From: Verrucomicrobiota bacterium
GTDB lineage: Bacteria; Verrucomicrobiota; Verrucomicrobiia; Opitutales; Opitutaceae
DNA: 64,000 nt
NCBI GenBank assembly: GCA_014584295.1
Contig: JACTNC010000053.1
Location: 62,001-126,000, forward strand
Direction: 5' to 3'
In this document: positions 35,393-44,007 of the stretch, in pieces
How the letters are laid out: the number at the start of each line of letters is the position of its first letter
Position numbering within the stretch: position 1 is the first letter of the stretch
Notes under the pieces: model-generated
The model's database searches: none
What the model was told of the DNA's origin: nothing
What the model saw: the letters and a program-made list of their open reading frames with translations, nothing else
Made by a program: the position numbers and the translations under genes

Positions 35393-36427
35393 TCATCCCG
35401 TAAGCGGGAGGCTCGGTGCGATACCGAGCTCTGCGAATCCGACCGGCTTGGCGCTTGGGTCAATCCATGCGCCAAATGCGATCATGGCTGCGTTGTCGCC
35501 CGTGTGCGCAGGTAGCGCGGCGAGAAGGGGGACACGCACCCGTTTCGCTGAGGCCTCCATCTGCGACCTCAATGCGCGGTTGTTGGCCACTCCACCGGAG
35601 AGTCCAATGCTCTTGCAGTCTGACTGACGGAAAGCAGCCATGGTCTTCCTTACCAGCGCATCAATCACCGCCTGCTGATAACTCGCCGCGAGGTCAGGCA
35701 GTCGGGCGACAACCTCCTCAGGGGTCATCTTCTCGATGCGATATCTCAGGCTCGTCTTCAGTCCGGAGAAGCTGAAATCAAGATCGTCCCGAGGGCCAAT
35801 GCCCCTCGGGAAATCAAAGGCGTCACTTCTGCCATCCTTCGCCACCTTTTCAATGAGCGGTCCTCCCGGGTACCCAAGCCCCAGGAGTTTCGCGCCCTTG
35901 TCAAGGGCCTCTCCCGCAGCATCGTCCCGTGTTGAGGAAAGCAGTGCCAGACGTCTCTCGCGATCGATTGTGAAGAGCAGCGTGTTTCCTCCTGAAACAA
36001 TGAGTCCCAGATGAGGCAGCAGGGCGTTGAGCCGTTCATCAAACGATGCGGGCGACTTCTGATGTAGGGCAATAAACGGCGAGAATGCGTGCCCTCGAAG
36101 ATGGTTGACGGCAACGAGCGGCAGCCCCCGTTCAAGGGCGAATGCCTTGGCGGCCGCCACACCAATCGCAAGGCAACCCGCAAGTCCCGGTCCATGGGTA
36201 ACGGCCACCTGGGTGAGCTTTCGCCAGTCGTCCGAGGGAGACCTTGATTCCTGCAGGAGTGGACCCAGCGCCTGCAGGTGCTCGCGCGTGGCAAGATCCG
36301 GCACCACTCCGCCGTAGCGTTCATGCAGCGCGATCTGGCTGCGCACCCACTCCCCTCGCATGCCTGACCTGGGATCAAACAACGCAACGGCCGTCTCGTC
36401 GCAGGAACTCTCCACCGCGAGAATCAT
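35393..36427 (-). CDS. tsaD: tRNA N6-adenosine threonylcarbamoyltransferase
   Basis: TsaD, with TsaB and TsaE, makes t6A37 in tRNAs reading ANN codons. From the ATG at 36427 the 344-residue protein opens 'MILAVESSCDETAVALFD', continues 'QIALHERYGGVVPDLATREHL', has the metal-binding 'NHLRGHAFSP', and later 'SGGVANNRALR' and 'TGDNAAMIAFGAW'. The frame is open further upstream to 36562, but that part lies in ctpA. It starts 16 bases after the ctpA stop, so the two form an operon. Confidence 0.96.
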   Translation of the reverse strand: MILAVESSCDETAVALFDPRSGMRGEWVRSQIALHERYGGVVPDLATREHLQALGPLLQESRSPSDDWRKLTQVAVTHGPGLAGCLAIGVAAAKAFALERGLPLVAVNHLRGHAFSPFIALHQKSPASFDERLNALLPHLGLIVSGGNTLLFTIDRERRLALLSSTRDDAAGEALDKGAKLLGLGYPGGPLIEKVAKDGRSDAFDFPRGIGPRDDLDFSFSGLKTSLRYRIEKMTPEEVVARLPDLAASYQQAVIDALVRKTMAAFRQSDCKSIGLSGGVANNRALRSQMEASAKRVRVPLLAALPAHTGDNAAMIAFGAWIDPSAKPVGFAELGIAPSLPLTG

Positions 36428-36443
36428 GCCGCAATCCCCCGTC

Positions 36444-37736
36444 TCAATTTCCTTCTCCCCGAGCTTCCCAGGCTCGCAATCCCTGTATGACTTCGAGAGC
36501 GGTATCGAGTTGGCGATCCTGAATGGGTTCGAAGCCAAAGCGCTCCTTGAAATCGACCGCATTCTGGACGTCGCTTCGCACGTGCTGGATCCTAAGCTGA
36601 CGATCCTCCTCGGGGGACATCACCACCTCCACGTTGGGTTCGATGCCCTTCTCGTGAATCGTGACTCCGCTGGGTGTGTAGTAACGCGCCGTGGTCAGGC
36701 GCAGCCCCTCGCCGTTCTTCAGATTGAAGATGGTCTGAACGGATCCCTTGCCGAATGAGCGCTCACCCACAATCACTCCCTTGTGCGTGTCTCTCAGCGC
36801 GCCTGCCACGATTTCCGCGGCGCTGGCGCTGCCCGCATTGATCAGCACCGCCAGCGGCAACGCCAATGGCGGGTCATCGGACTCTCCCTTGAAATCCTCG
36901 CGATCCTTTGGATTACGGCCCTGCGTATAGACGATGAGTTCGCCGCGCTTGAAAAACGGCTCCGCCACCTCAACCGCGGCATCGAGGAGGCCACCGGGAT
37001 TGTTGCGCAGGTCGATCACAAGCGCCTGCATGCCTTCTCCAATCAGCTTGTTCAGAGCATCGATGAACTCTTTCCCGGTTCGCTCGGAAAACTGGGTCAA
37101 CTGAATGTACCCAACATCATTCTCGAGCAGGCGCACATCCCGCACGCTTTCGATCTTGATAACCTCGCGTACGAGACCGACCTCGAATTCCTTCTTTGTC
37201 GAGGGGCGAAAGAACTTGACCGTGACAAGCGTTTTCGGCTTTCCGCGAAGCCGGCCGATCACGTCATTCATCGGCACATTGTCCATGCCCTGCCCGTCGA
37301 CGGACACGATTTCATCTCCGCGCAAAATACCCGCTCGATCGCTGGGCGTATTCGCAATCGGGGCAATCACGACCACACGTCCATTGCGCATTTCCACCTG
37401 GATGCCCACCCCACCGAACTCGGCGTTCATATCCTCCTCGAGTTCACTGAAATCCTTAGCCTCCATGAATTCCGAATGGGGATCCAACGACTGCACAAGC
37501 CCGTGCAGTGCCGATTTCGTCAACTGCCCGTACGAGGCACGTGAGGCATCAACATAGTTTTCTGATACCAACTGCATCACCTGCCGCACGTAGGCCGAAG
37601 ACTTGTCGAGCTCACGATTCGGGAAGAGCCCCCAACCGGCGGCATAGTTCGCGGCCGAATAGGCAAGCAGTAAACCGGCAATGACCCCGCCAACGGTCGT
37701 CAGAAAACGATTGAGCATCGCCTCCAGCGTGGCCAT
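36444..37736 (-). CDS. C-terminal processing (S41) periplasmic protease
   Basis: A 430-residue CtpA/Prc-type protease. An N-terminal membrane anchor ('TTVGGVIAGLLLAYSAANYAA') is followed by 'VMQLVSENYVD', 'LDPHSEFM', a PDZ domain ('FGGVGIQV', 'SDRAGILRGDEIVSVDG'), and the catalytic core 'LVIDLRNNPGGLLDAAVEVA', the nucleophile Ser in 'NAGSASAAEIVAGAL' and the Lys in 'RSFGKGSVQT'. All residues of the Ser-Lys dyad are present. The ATG at 37736 is chosen; one at 37793 would overlap the divergent MidA-like gene. It lies upstream of tsaD and divergent from the MidA-like gene. Confidence 0.94.
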   Translation of the reverse strand: MATLEAMLNRFLTTVGGVIAGLLLAYSAANYAAGWGLFPNRELDKSSAYVRQVMQLVSENYVDASRASYGQLTKSALHGLVQSLDPHSEFMEAKDFSELEEDMNAEFGGVGIQVEMRNGRVVVIAPIANTPSDRAGILRGDEIVSVDGQGMDNVPMNDVIGRLRGKPKTLVTVKFFRPSTKKEFEVGLVREVIKIESVRDVRLLENDVGYIQLTQFSERTGKEFIDALNKLIGEGMQALVIDLRNNPGGLLDAAVEVAEPFFKRGELIVYTQGRNPKDREDFKGESDDPPLALPLAVLINAGSASAAEIVAGALRDTHKGVIVGERSFGKGSVQTIFNLKNGEGLRLTTARYYTPSGVTIHEKGIEPNVEVVMSPEEDRQLRIQHVRSDVQNAVDFKERFGFEPIQDRQLDTALEVIQGLRAWEARGEGN

Positions 37737-37752
37737 CCGATGCGTTTTGTAA

Positions 37753-38745
37753 ATGTCATCTCCCGCGCCCCCTCCTTCGCCGGTTTCATCCACGGTTGCC
37801 GCTGTCTTCAGGCGACGGGCGGGCGTCGGCCACGTAATGCGGTTCGATGAATTCGTCGAAATGGCGCTCTACGACGCCGAAATCGGCTACTACCGCACGG
37901 CCCGCAAGCGCGTCGGACGCGAGCCCGGAACCGATTTCCTCACTGCCAGCTCGATCGGACCGCTTTTCGGCCAACTTATTGTCGCAGCGAGTGTTTCGCT
38001 GCTGGGGCCGATGAATCCAGGAGCCACGACTTTCATCGAAATCGGTGCCGAACCCGGTGCCAGCGTGCTTGACCACGTCGACCACCCATTCGAGTCGGTC
38101 CGCACCTTGCGGCTTGGCACGCCTCTGGCCATCGACGGACAATGTGTTGTTTTCTCCAATGAGTTGTTCGACGCCCAGCCCTTCCGGCGGTTTCGTCGAA
38201 GGCGAGATGCCTGGATGGAAATCGGCGTGAAACTGACGGACGCCGGACTTTCCGAGGTTGAACTCGATGGCAGCAGCAAACCTTGGCTTCCTGAAACGGC
38301 GGAGGAAGGCTACTGCTTCGATGCGCCCAGGAGAGCGACCGAATTGGCACGCGAAATTGCGGGACAGCAGTGGTCAGGCCTCTTTCTGGCATTTGACTAC
38401 GGCAAGTCCTTCGAAGAACTCGCCAATTCCACACCCGAGGGGACCTCCCGCGCCTACTCCGCCCATCGGCAATCCAATGACCTGCTTGCAGCGCCCGGAG
38501 AGAGAGACCTCACCTGCCACGTTTGCTGGGACTGGCTGAAAACTGCAATTGAACAGGAGGGATTTACCCACACTCAGGCGCAGTCTCTGGAGAGCTTCTT
38601 CGTCCACCATGCGGGCGAATTCCTTGCTCATAGGGTTGGCCCAAATTCGACGCTTCAGAGGAAGGACAAGCTGGCTCTGATGCAACTCCTGCACCCGGGG
38701 AATATGGGACAGAAATTTCAGGTGCTCCATGGCCTGCGCGCATGA
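37753..38745 (+). CDS. MidA/NDUFAF7-like SAM methyltransferase family protein
   Basis: A 330-residue member of the MidA (DUF185) family, protein arginine methylases that help complex I assembly in mitochondria. Family traits are 'MRFDEFVEMALYDAEIGYYRTARKRVGREPGTDFLTASSIGPLFGQLI', 'VVFSNELFDAQPFRRF', 'LFLAFDYGKSFEE' and 'LTCHVCWDWL'. The SAM motif, normally close to 'E.GPG.G', reads 'EIGAEPGASV' (38039-38066), so cofactor binding may be weakened. It is slightly short. Its start is only 16 bases from the divergent ctpA start. Confidence 0.8.
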   Translation: MSSPAPPPSPVSSTVAAVFRRRAGVGHVMRFDEFVEMALYDAEIGYYRTARKRVGREPGTDFLTASSIGPLFGQLIVAASVSLLGPMNPGATTFIEIGAEPGASVLDHVDHPFESVRTLRLGTPLAIDGQCVVFSNELFDAQPFRRFRRRRDAWMEIGVKLTDAGLSEVELDGSSKPWLPETAEEGYCFDAPRRATELAREIAGQQWSGLFLAFDYGKSFEELANSTPEGTSRAYSAHRQSNDLLAAPGERDLTCHVCWDWLKTAIEQEGFTHTQAQSLESFFVHHAGEFLAHRVGPNSTLQRKDKLALMQLLHPGNMGQKFQVLHGLRA

Positions 38746-38762
38746 CAAACACAAGAATGGCC

Positions 38763-38791
38763 TTGCACTGGAGTACCCGTCCCATTTTATC
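38763..38791 (+). promoter_or_regulatory. possible sigma-70-type promoter for rpmB
   Basis: TTGCAC at 38763-38768 and TTTATC at 38786-38791 are separated by 17 bases and lie 23 bases before the rpmB start. The -35 hexamer is good and the -10 is weak. Assignment rests on spacing and position. Confidence 0.3.
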
Positions 38792-38814
38792 GTCACCCTT
38801 TAACCACTTCGAAT

Positions 38815-39045
38815 ATGGCCCGCATTTGCGCAATCACTGGTCGTCGTCCCACGAAAGGCTCTAGCATCAACCGTAAAGGTCAGAGCAAGAAAAGCGGGGG
38901 CATCGGCACCCACGTGACAAGCATCACGCCCCGCAAATTCCGCCCGAACCTGCAACGCATCCGCATTCGTACGGCAAATGGCGGAACGAAGCGTGTTTGG
39001 GTGTCCGTCAAGGCCATCAAGGCCGGTCTGGTGCAGAAGGTCTGA
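38815..39045 (+). CDS. rpmB: large ribosomal subunit protein bL28
   Basis: A 76-residue ribosomal protein. It begins 'MARICAITGRRPTKGSSINRK', continues 'THVTSITPRKFRPNLQRIRIRTANGGTKRVWVSVKAIKAG' and ends with a basic tail. Length and motifs fit bL28 of the short type. The zinc-binding cysteines found in some bL28 proteins are absent apart from one Cys near the N-terminus. It is monocistronic with its own terminator. Confidence 0.96.
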   Translation: MARICAITGRRPTKGSSINRKGQSKKSGGIGTHVTSITPRKFRPNLQRIRIRTANGGTKRVWVSVKAIKAGLVQKV

Positions 39046-39070
39046 ACATCGCCGGTCACCTTTCGTTTTG

Positions 39071-39099
39071 AAACCACGGCTCTTGAGCCGTGGTTTTTT
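39071..39099 (+). terminator. intrinsic terminator after rpmB
   Basis: A long near-perfect palindrome, AAACCACGGCTC (39071-39082) with GAGCCGTGGTTT (39085-39096), is followed by more T to 39099. It lies between convergent rpmB and fabF, and its symmetry could let it serve both strands, although the T-run is clear only for rpmB. Confidence 0.92.
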
Positions 39100-39142
39100 G
39101 TTGTCCGACACTGGGACCTCGCCCTCGCGGAGCTCCAACTCC

Positions 39143-40393
39143 TCAGATCGCGCGAAAAACCATTGCAGCGTTCTGTCCGCCGAAGCCAAGATTATTGCTC
39201 AGGACGGTGCGGATCCGCGCCTCGCGGGCATGGTTCGGAACATAGTCGAGGTCGCACTCAGGGTCTAATTCATGCAAATTGATGGTGGGAGGCATCAATC
39301 CCGTCTGAATCGCCTTCACGCACGCGACGCTCTCGATTCCCCCGGCGGCTCCCAGGAGGTGCCCCGTCATCGACTTGGTCGAGCTTACCGCAAGGCGACG
39401 TGCATGATCCCCAAATACGTGTTTGATCGCGAGGGTTTCAAACTTGTCATTGTACGGCGTACTCGTGCCGTGGGCGTTGATGTAGTCCACCTCGCCTGGC
39501 GCGATCTTCGCACTCGCGAGAGCCCGACGCATCGCCATGGAAAGTCCTTTGCCATCGGGATCGGGCTGAGTGATGTGGTACGCATCTGCTGTCGCCGCAT
39601 ACCCGAGCAGCTCGCAATAAATGCGTGCGCCTCGCTTCTGCGCATGCGAGAGCGACTCAATCACAAGCACACCCGCTCCCTCTCCCATGACGAAGCCATC
39701 CCGTCCCATCGAAAATGGCCGGCTCGCGGTCTCCGGATCGTCGTTGCGGGAACTCATTGCCTTCATCGAACAGAAACTCGCATAGGCGAAAGGCGTGATC
39801 GCCGCTTCAGCACCGCCGGCAACCATCACATCGGCATCACCGCGCCGAATCATGTGCATCGCCTCCCCAATGGCATGGGTCGCCGTGGCGCAGGCGGAAA
39901 CCACACCGAAGTTGGGCCCCCGCGCTCCGATCTCAATCGCGACCAAGCCCGAGCACATGTTTCCAATAAGCGCCGGAATCGTGAACGGGGAGACCTTCCT
40001 CGGCCCCCCCTCCATCAGGCGCTTGTGCTGGGTCTCAAAGGTCGCCATCCCGCCGATACCCGAACCAATGACTACGCCGACGCGGTCCGCATTGCCCTCG
40101 TCGACGGTCAGCGCGGCGTCCTGCACCGCCTGCTTAGCCGCGACAAAACCAAAATGGGTGTAACGGTCATTGCGTCTCACTTCCTTCGGATCCATGTGCA
40201 CTTCAGGCTCCCAATCGCGAACCTCTGCCCCAATCTGGCTACCGAAGGCGGATGGATCAAACTGAGTGACACGATGTATGCCACTCCGCCCCGCCACCAG
40301 GCTCGACCAGAAGGCCTCCACCTGGTGACCAAGGCCATGAACGACACCGAGGCCGGTGACGACCACACGTTGCGAGGCGGTAGGGGAATCCAT
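39143..40393 (-). CDS. fabF: beta-ketoacyl-ACP synthase II
   Basis: FabF condenses malonyl-ACP with acyl-ACP in fatty-acid elongation. From the ATG at 40393 the 416-residue protein begins 'MDSPTASQRVVVTGLGVVHGLG'. The active-site Cys is in 'GVVSACATATHAIGEAM', and the two His residues are in 'YINAHGTSTPYND' and 'STKSMTGHLLGAAG'. 'GFVMGEGAGVLVIE' and the terminal 'SNNLGFGGQNAAM' are standard. A frame open to 40495 would overlap the acpP terminator, so the internal ATG is used. It is the last gene of the fabG-acpP-fabF set. Confidence 0.95.
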   Translation of the reverse strand: MDSPTASQRVVVTGLGVVHGLGHQVEAFWSSLVAGRSGIHRVTQFDPSAFGSQIGAEVRDWEPEVHMDPKEVRRNDRYTHFGFVAAKQAVQDAALTVDEGNADRVGVVIGSGIGGMATFETQHKRLMEGGPRKVSPFTIPALIGNMCSGLVAIEIGARGPNFGVVSACATATHAIGEAMHMIRRGDADVMVAGGAEAAITPFAYASFCSMKAMSSRNDDPETASRPFSMGRDGFVMGEGAGVLVIESLSHAQKRGARIYCELLGYAATADAYHITQPDPDGKGLSMAMRRALASAKIAPGEVDYINAHGTSTPYNDKFETLAIKHVFGDHARRLAVSSTKSMTGHLLGAAGGIESVACVKAIQTGLMPPTINLHELDPECDLDYVPNHAREARIRTVLSNNLGFGGQNAAMVFRAI

Positions 40394-40458
40394 AGAGGCT
40401 CGAAAGGAAACGGGTGACTGTGTCCAATTCAAGGCCGGGGTTGATCCATCCTGAAAGC

Positions 40459-40492
40459 AAAAAAGCGCCCCCCGGACATCGGAAGGGCGCTT
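40459..40492 (-). terminator. intrinsic terminator or attenuator between acpP and fabF
   Basis: On the minus strand, AAGCGCCC (40492-40485) pairs with GGGCGCTT (40470-40463), followed by TTTT (40462-40459). It starts 19 bases after the acpP stop. Because fabF continues on the same strand, it may reduce read-through, giving more acpP than fabF, as is common for the abundant carrier protein. Confidence 0.8.
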
Positions 40493-40510
40493 CAAAGGGA
40501 CAGAAGGGGA

Positions 40511-40771
40511 TTACTTGCCGGCCTTCTTGTTGATGTATTCGATGACTTGGCCGACGGTCTGCAGCTTCTCCGCATCCGCCTCCGGGATCTCGCCCTTGAT
40601 CTCATCCTTGAACTCTTCTTCGAACGCCATGATCAGCTCGACCGTGTCGAGGGAGTCCGCTCCGAGATCGTCGAGAAACGAGGCCTGAGGCGTGATCTGC
40701 TCCTCGTTAACATTGAGCTGGTTGACGATGATCTCTTTTACGCGTTGTTCGATGGTTTTTTGATCAGCCAT
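40511..40771 (-). CDS. acpP: acyl carrier protein
   Basis: An 86-residue acidic carrier protein. The phosphopantetheine attachment Ser40 lies in '[23 protein letters not shown]'. The N-terminal helix ('[14 protein letters not shown]') and the terminal '[14 protein letters not shown]' are typical. It shuttles acyl chains between FabG, FabF and other enzymes. It begins 28 bases after fabG. The protein is a few residues longer than the E. coli form at both ends. Confidence 0.97.
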   Translation of the reverse strand: MADQKTIEQRVKEIIVNQLNVNEEQITPQASFLDDLGADSLDTVELIMAFEEEFKDEIKGEIPEADAEKLQTVGQVIEYINKKAGK

Positions 40772-40798
40772 ATGGGTTAAATCGCAGGTTTGCAGGCT

Positions 40799-41539
40799 TC
40801 ACATCGCCATCCCGCCGTCAACGGTAAAAACTTGGCCAGTTATATATCCCGCCTCTTCTGAGGCAAGGAACGCAGCCATGTGTGCAATGTCCGCGACTTC
40901 CCCGAAGCGCTGCATCGGGATCAGTTGCTGGGCTGCCTTCTGAACTTCCTCGGAGAGCGTGGCCGTCATGTCGGTCTTGATGAAACCGGGTGCAACGACA
41001 TTGGCGGTCACAGATCGCCTTGCGAACTCCTTGGCGATCGACTTCGTAAACGAGATCATCCCCCCCTTTGCCGCCGCATAGTTGGCCTGGCCTGCATTGC
41101 CCACCAGGCCCACGACCGAGGCAATATTGACGATGCGTCCATAACGCGCCCGGCACATCGGCCAGCCGATCGCCTTCGTCCAGTGAAAGCAGCTGGTAAG
41201 GTTGGTCTGTATGACCAGATTCCAATCCTCCTCGGACATGCGCGCGAGCAGCCCATCGCGAGTGATGCCAGCATTGTTCACCAGAATATCGATCTTCCCA
41301 AACTCCTTGAGCAGGGTCTCGGCTGCTGTGGAAATGGCTGCGCCGTCGGAAACATCCACCGCCATCGCCCGAGCCCTGCCACCTGCCGCCGTTATGGCGG
41401 ATGCGACCGCACCGCACGAAGACTCCGACTTCGAGATGCAAATGACGCTGACGCCATTGGCGGCCAGCACTTCGGCGATTCCCTTTCCGATACCTCTGCC
41501 CGCACCCGTCACAATTGCTGTTCGTTCCTTGAAGGTCAT
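40799..41539 (-). CDS. fabG: 3-oxoacyl-ACP reductase
   Basis: FabG reduces beta-ketoacyl-ACP with NADPH. The 246-residue short-chain dehydrogenase has the cofactor loop 'TGAGRGIGKGIAEVL', 'NNAGITRDGLLARMSEEDW', the catalytic Ser in 'NIASVVGLVGN', and Tyr/Lys in 'ANYAAAKGGMISF'. 'APGFIKTDMT' and the C-terminal 'GYITGQVFTVDGGMAM' are diagnostic for FabG. It lies 18 bases after a flavoprotein reductase gene and 27 bases before acpP, all on one strand. Confidence 0.96.
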   Translation of the reverse strand: MTFKERTAIVTGAGRGIGKGIAEVLAANGVSVICISKSESSCGAVASAITAAGGRARAMAVDVSDGAAISTAAETLLKEFGKIDILVNNAGITRDGLLARMSEEDWNLVIQTNLTSCFHWTKAIGWPMCRARYGRIVNIASVVGLVGNAGQANYAAAKGGMISFTKSIAKEFARRSVTANVVAPGFIKTDMTATLSEEVQKAAQQLIPMQRFGEVADIAHMAAFLASEEAGYITGQVFTVDGGMAM

Positions 41540-41557
41540 GTTTCCTTGATGAAATTC

Positions 41558-42724
41558 CTAGTACACGTCGCGCTGATACCTCTTGTCCTTTTTCATCTGC
41601 TTCACGTATTCCGCGGCAGCCTCAAGCGTCATGCCTCCCTTGTCGGCTATGATTGAATGGAGCATCTGATCCACATCCTTCGCCATGCGCTTGGCGTCTC
41701 CGCAGACATAGAAATAGGCTCCTGATTCGATCCATGCCCACAGCTCAGCCGCGTTTTCGCGCATGCGGTCCTGGACATAGATCTTTGTGGCCTGATCCCG
41801 AGACCAGGCAAGGTCGAGACGGTGGAGCTGCTTCCGATCCTTCCACTCCCTCCACTCCTCCTCATAGAGGAAATCCGTGGCCACATGCTGGTCGCCAAAG
41901 AAGATCCAGTTCCTCCCCACCCCCTTCTCCGCATACCGGTCCTGCACAAACGCACGGAAAGGTGCTATGCCCGTCCCTGGCCCGACCATGATGCAATCCT
42001 TGGAATGATCCTCGGGAGGGCGGAAATGTGAATGGGAAATGAACACAGGAATCTCCGTTCGGCCAACCTGCACGCGATCCGCAAGAAAGGTCGTGCACAC
42101 ACCGTGGCGCTCCCTGCGGTTGGTTTCATAGCGCACGACGGCTACCGTCAGATGGATTTCGGTCGGATGAACCTTTGGAGATGACGCAATTGAATAAAGG
42201 CGCGGCATCAGCCGGCGAAGCTGATCCACAAGTTCCTGGGGAGAAAGGCGCGCACTGGGAAACTCAATCAGGAGGTCGATGAATTCGCGCTCCCCGAGAA
42301 AGGCCGCGAGCAACTCCTTTGACTCGGGCGCAAGCAATCCTCCCAACCTCGCCCGTTCGTCCGCGTTTGTGGCCTTGCCGTGCAGGACCTCCACAATCTT
42401 TCTCGTCGGATCCGAAAGGGAGAGTCTCGCATGCAAGGCCTCGCGAAATGGCATCGGGTCCGTGGCCTTCGCGAGCATGATGGGCTCCTCGCCCGTCGCT
42501 CCCAGCGCCTTCAGTATCGCCTCCACCTCCGACGGGCGGTTGGTAGGATAGATACCGAGAGAGTCCCCCGCCTTGTAATGCAGGCCACTGCCAGCGAGGC
42601 TGACGACAAAATGGCGCGTTTCCTTGGACGATCCGGGTCGGCTCAGGAGTCTGTTCTCCGTGATCCGTGCAGGAAACGGATGGTCCTTGTTGTAAGTGGA
42701 GGTGACGGCGGCGGATGCGGACAT
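41558..42724 (-). CDS. CysJ/cytochrome P450 reductase-like FAD/NADPH oxidoreductase lacking a flavodoxin domain
   Basis: A 388-residue diflavin-reductase-type protein containing only the FAD-binding and NADPH-binding modules. Visible are '[15 protein letters not shown]', '[23 protein letters not shown]' (FAD isoalloxazine site), '[11 protein letters not shown]', the NADPH loop '[18 protein letters not shown]', 'NWIFFGDQ' and '[19 protein letters not shown]'. The FMN domain found in CysJ and P450 reductase is absent. It may supply electrons to sulfite reductase or to another acceptor through a separate flavodoxin or ferredoxin. It heads a strand with fabG, acpP and fabF, so a link to lipid metabolism is possible. 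Confidence 0.85.
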   Translation of the reverse strand: MSASAAVTSTYNKDHPFPARITENRLLSRPGSSKETRHFVVSLAGSGLHYKAGDSLGIYPTNRPSEVEAILKALGATGEEPIMLAKATDPMPFREALHARLSLSDPTRKIVEVLHGKATNADERARLGGLLAPESKELLAAFLGEREFIDLLIEFPSARLSPQELVDQLRRLMPRLYSIASSPKVHPTEIHLTVAVVRYETNRRERHGVCTTFLADRVQVGRTEIPVFISHSHFRPPEDHSKDCIMVGPGTGIAPFRAFVQDRYAEKGVGRNWIFFGDQHVATDFLYEEEWREWKDRKQLHRLDLAWSRDQATKIYVQDRMRENAAELWAWIESGAYFYVCGDAKRMAKDVDQMLHSIIADKGGMTLEAAAEYVKQMKKDKRYQRDVY

Positions 42725-42842
42725 GCGCGCACACAGTCAGTTGAGGGCAGGTTGGGCGCGCAAGGCCCAATTTCGGTCCCCAACCGGCTCCAGGAACCCC
42801 CGAGCTTCATTGACAAATGGCTTCGCGTGCCCGTCGTTTCGC

Positions 42843-43952
42843 ATGCAAATGTCAATCAGGTCCGGTGAACGCATCCTTGTCGCCCTCTCCGGAGGCGTCG
42901 ACAGCTCCGTTGCTGCCCTCCTGCTGAAGCAGCAAGGCCACGACGTGGTCGGCGCCTACATGAAGAACTGGATCAATGAGGACAACATTGTCGGGGACTG
43001 CCCATGGCAGCAGGATATTGCCGATGCGCGCTCCGTCGCCGACCGGATCGGCATTGAGTTTCACGTGGTCAACCTCATGCGCGACTACCGGGAGCGGGTC
43101 GTAAACTACCTGCTCGACGGATACTCGCGCGGCCTGACGCCAAATCCCGACGTCATGTGCAACCGCGAAATCAAGTTCGGCATTTTTCTCTCCTGGGCGA
43201 AGGACCATGGTTTTTCCGCAGTGGCTACGGGGCACTACGTGCAGCGGATTGCTGGCAACAACCCCATCGCATCCGGCGAACAGTTTGCCCTCCTCGAGGG
43301 AGCCGACCCGAACAAGGATCAGTCCTATTTTCTGGCGCTGCTAAACCAGGAGCAGGTCCGCGCTGCACGCTTTCCCATTGGTCATCTTCTCAAATCCGAA
43401 CTCCGGGCTTTGGCGCGCGACGCGAGATTGGTAACCGCCGACAAGAAGGACAGCCAGGGAATCTGTTTTATCGGAGAAGTGAAAATGCATGATTTCCTGC
43501 GGGCCTATGTTCCAGAAAAACCTGGTCCCATTCTGCGCGCCTCGGATGAAAGGAAACTCGGCATGCACAAAGGGCTCCACTACTACACCATTGGCCAACG
43601 CAAGGGCATAGGAGTGCCTTCAAACACGGACCATCAGGCCTATGTTGTCGTGGGTAAACGCGCCGCAGACAACGCGCTGCTGGTGGCCTTCGACTCGCCA
43701 TCCGCGCCCGGACTGTTCCAAAGCGAGTGCCGGGTTCACTCGCTTCAATGGAATACCGCCGCGCCGGGTGCACCTGTAGCGCTCGAAGGACGCGTGCGCT
43801 ACCGGGATCCCAGGGTCCCGCTCGACTTCATCCCGGAGGGCAATGACGCAGCACTCGTGCGTTTTCATACTCCCCAGCGGGCACTGGCAAGCGGGCAGGT
43901 CCTTGCCTTCTATGACGGACATCGCCTGCTTGGCGGCGGAATCTTCGTGTAA
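42843..43952 (+). CDS. mnmA: tRNA-specific 2-thiouridylase
   Basis: MnmA thiolates U34 of tRNA-Lys, -Glu and -Gln using sulfur from a cysteine desulfurase relay. The PP-loop ATP-binding motif is '[16 protein letters not shown]', the catalytic cysteines lie in '[13 protein letters not shown]' and '[10 protein letters not shown]', and 'DQSYFLALL' and '[17 protein letters not shown]' are typical. Starts at 42843 or 42849 are both possible. The frame is open to 42696, but that part overlaps the divergent flavoprotein gene region and has no similarity. The protein is about 369 residues, the usual size. Confidence 0.96.
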   Translation: MQMSIRSGERILVALSGGVDSSVAALLLKQQGHDVVGAYMKNWINEDNIVGDCPWQQDIADARSVADRIGIEFHVVNLMRDYRERVVNYLLDGYSRGLTPNPDVMCNREIKFGIFLSWAKDHGFSAVATGHYVQRIAGNNPIASGEQFALLEGADPNKDQSYFLALLNQEQVRAARFPIGHLLKSELRALARDARLVTADKKDSQGICFIGEVKMHDFLRAYVPEKPGPILRASDERKLGMHKGLHYYTIGQRKGIGVPSNTDHQAYVVVGKRAADNALLVAFDSPSAPGLFQSECRVHSLQWNTAAPGAPVALEGRVRYRDPRVPLDFIPEGNDAALVRFHTPQRALASGQVLAFYDGHRLLGGGIFV

Positions 43953-44007
43953 CCGTTGATCCCCTTTTCACTGGCGCAGGCCTATCCTCACAGGTAGGAG
44001 CTTGGTG

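Noticed and set aside
39272..40417. Long plus-strand frame opposite fabF
   Set aside because: It is a shadow frame; fabF motifs are complete on the minus strand.
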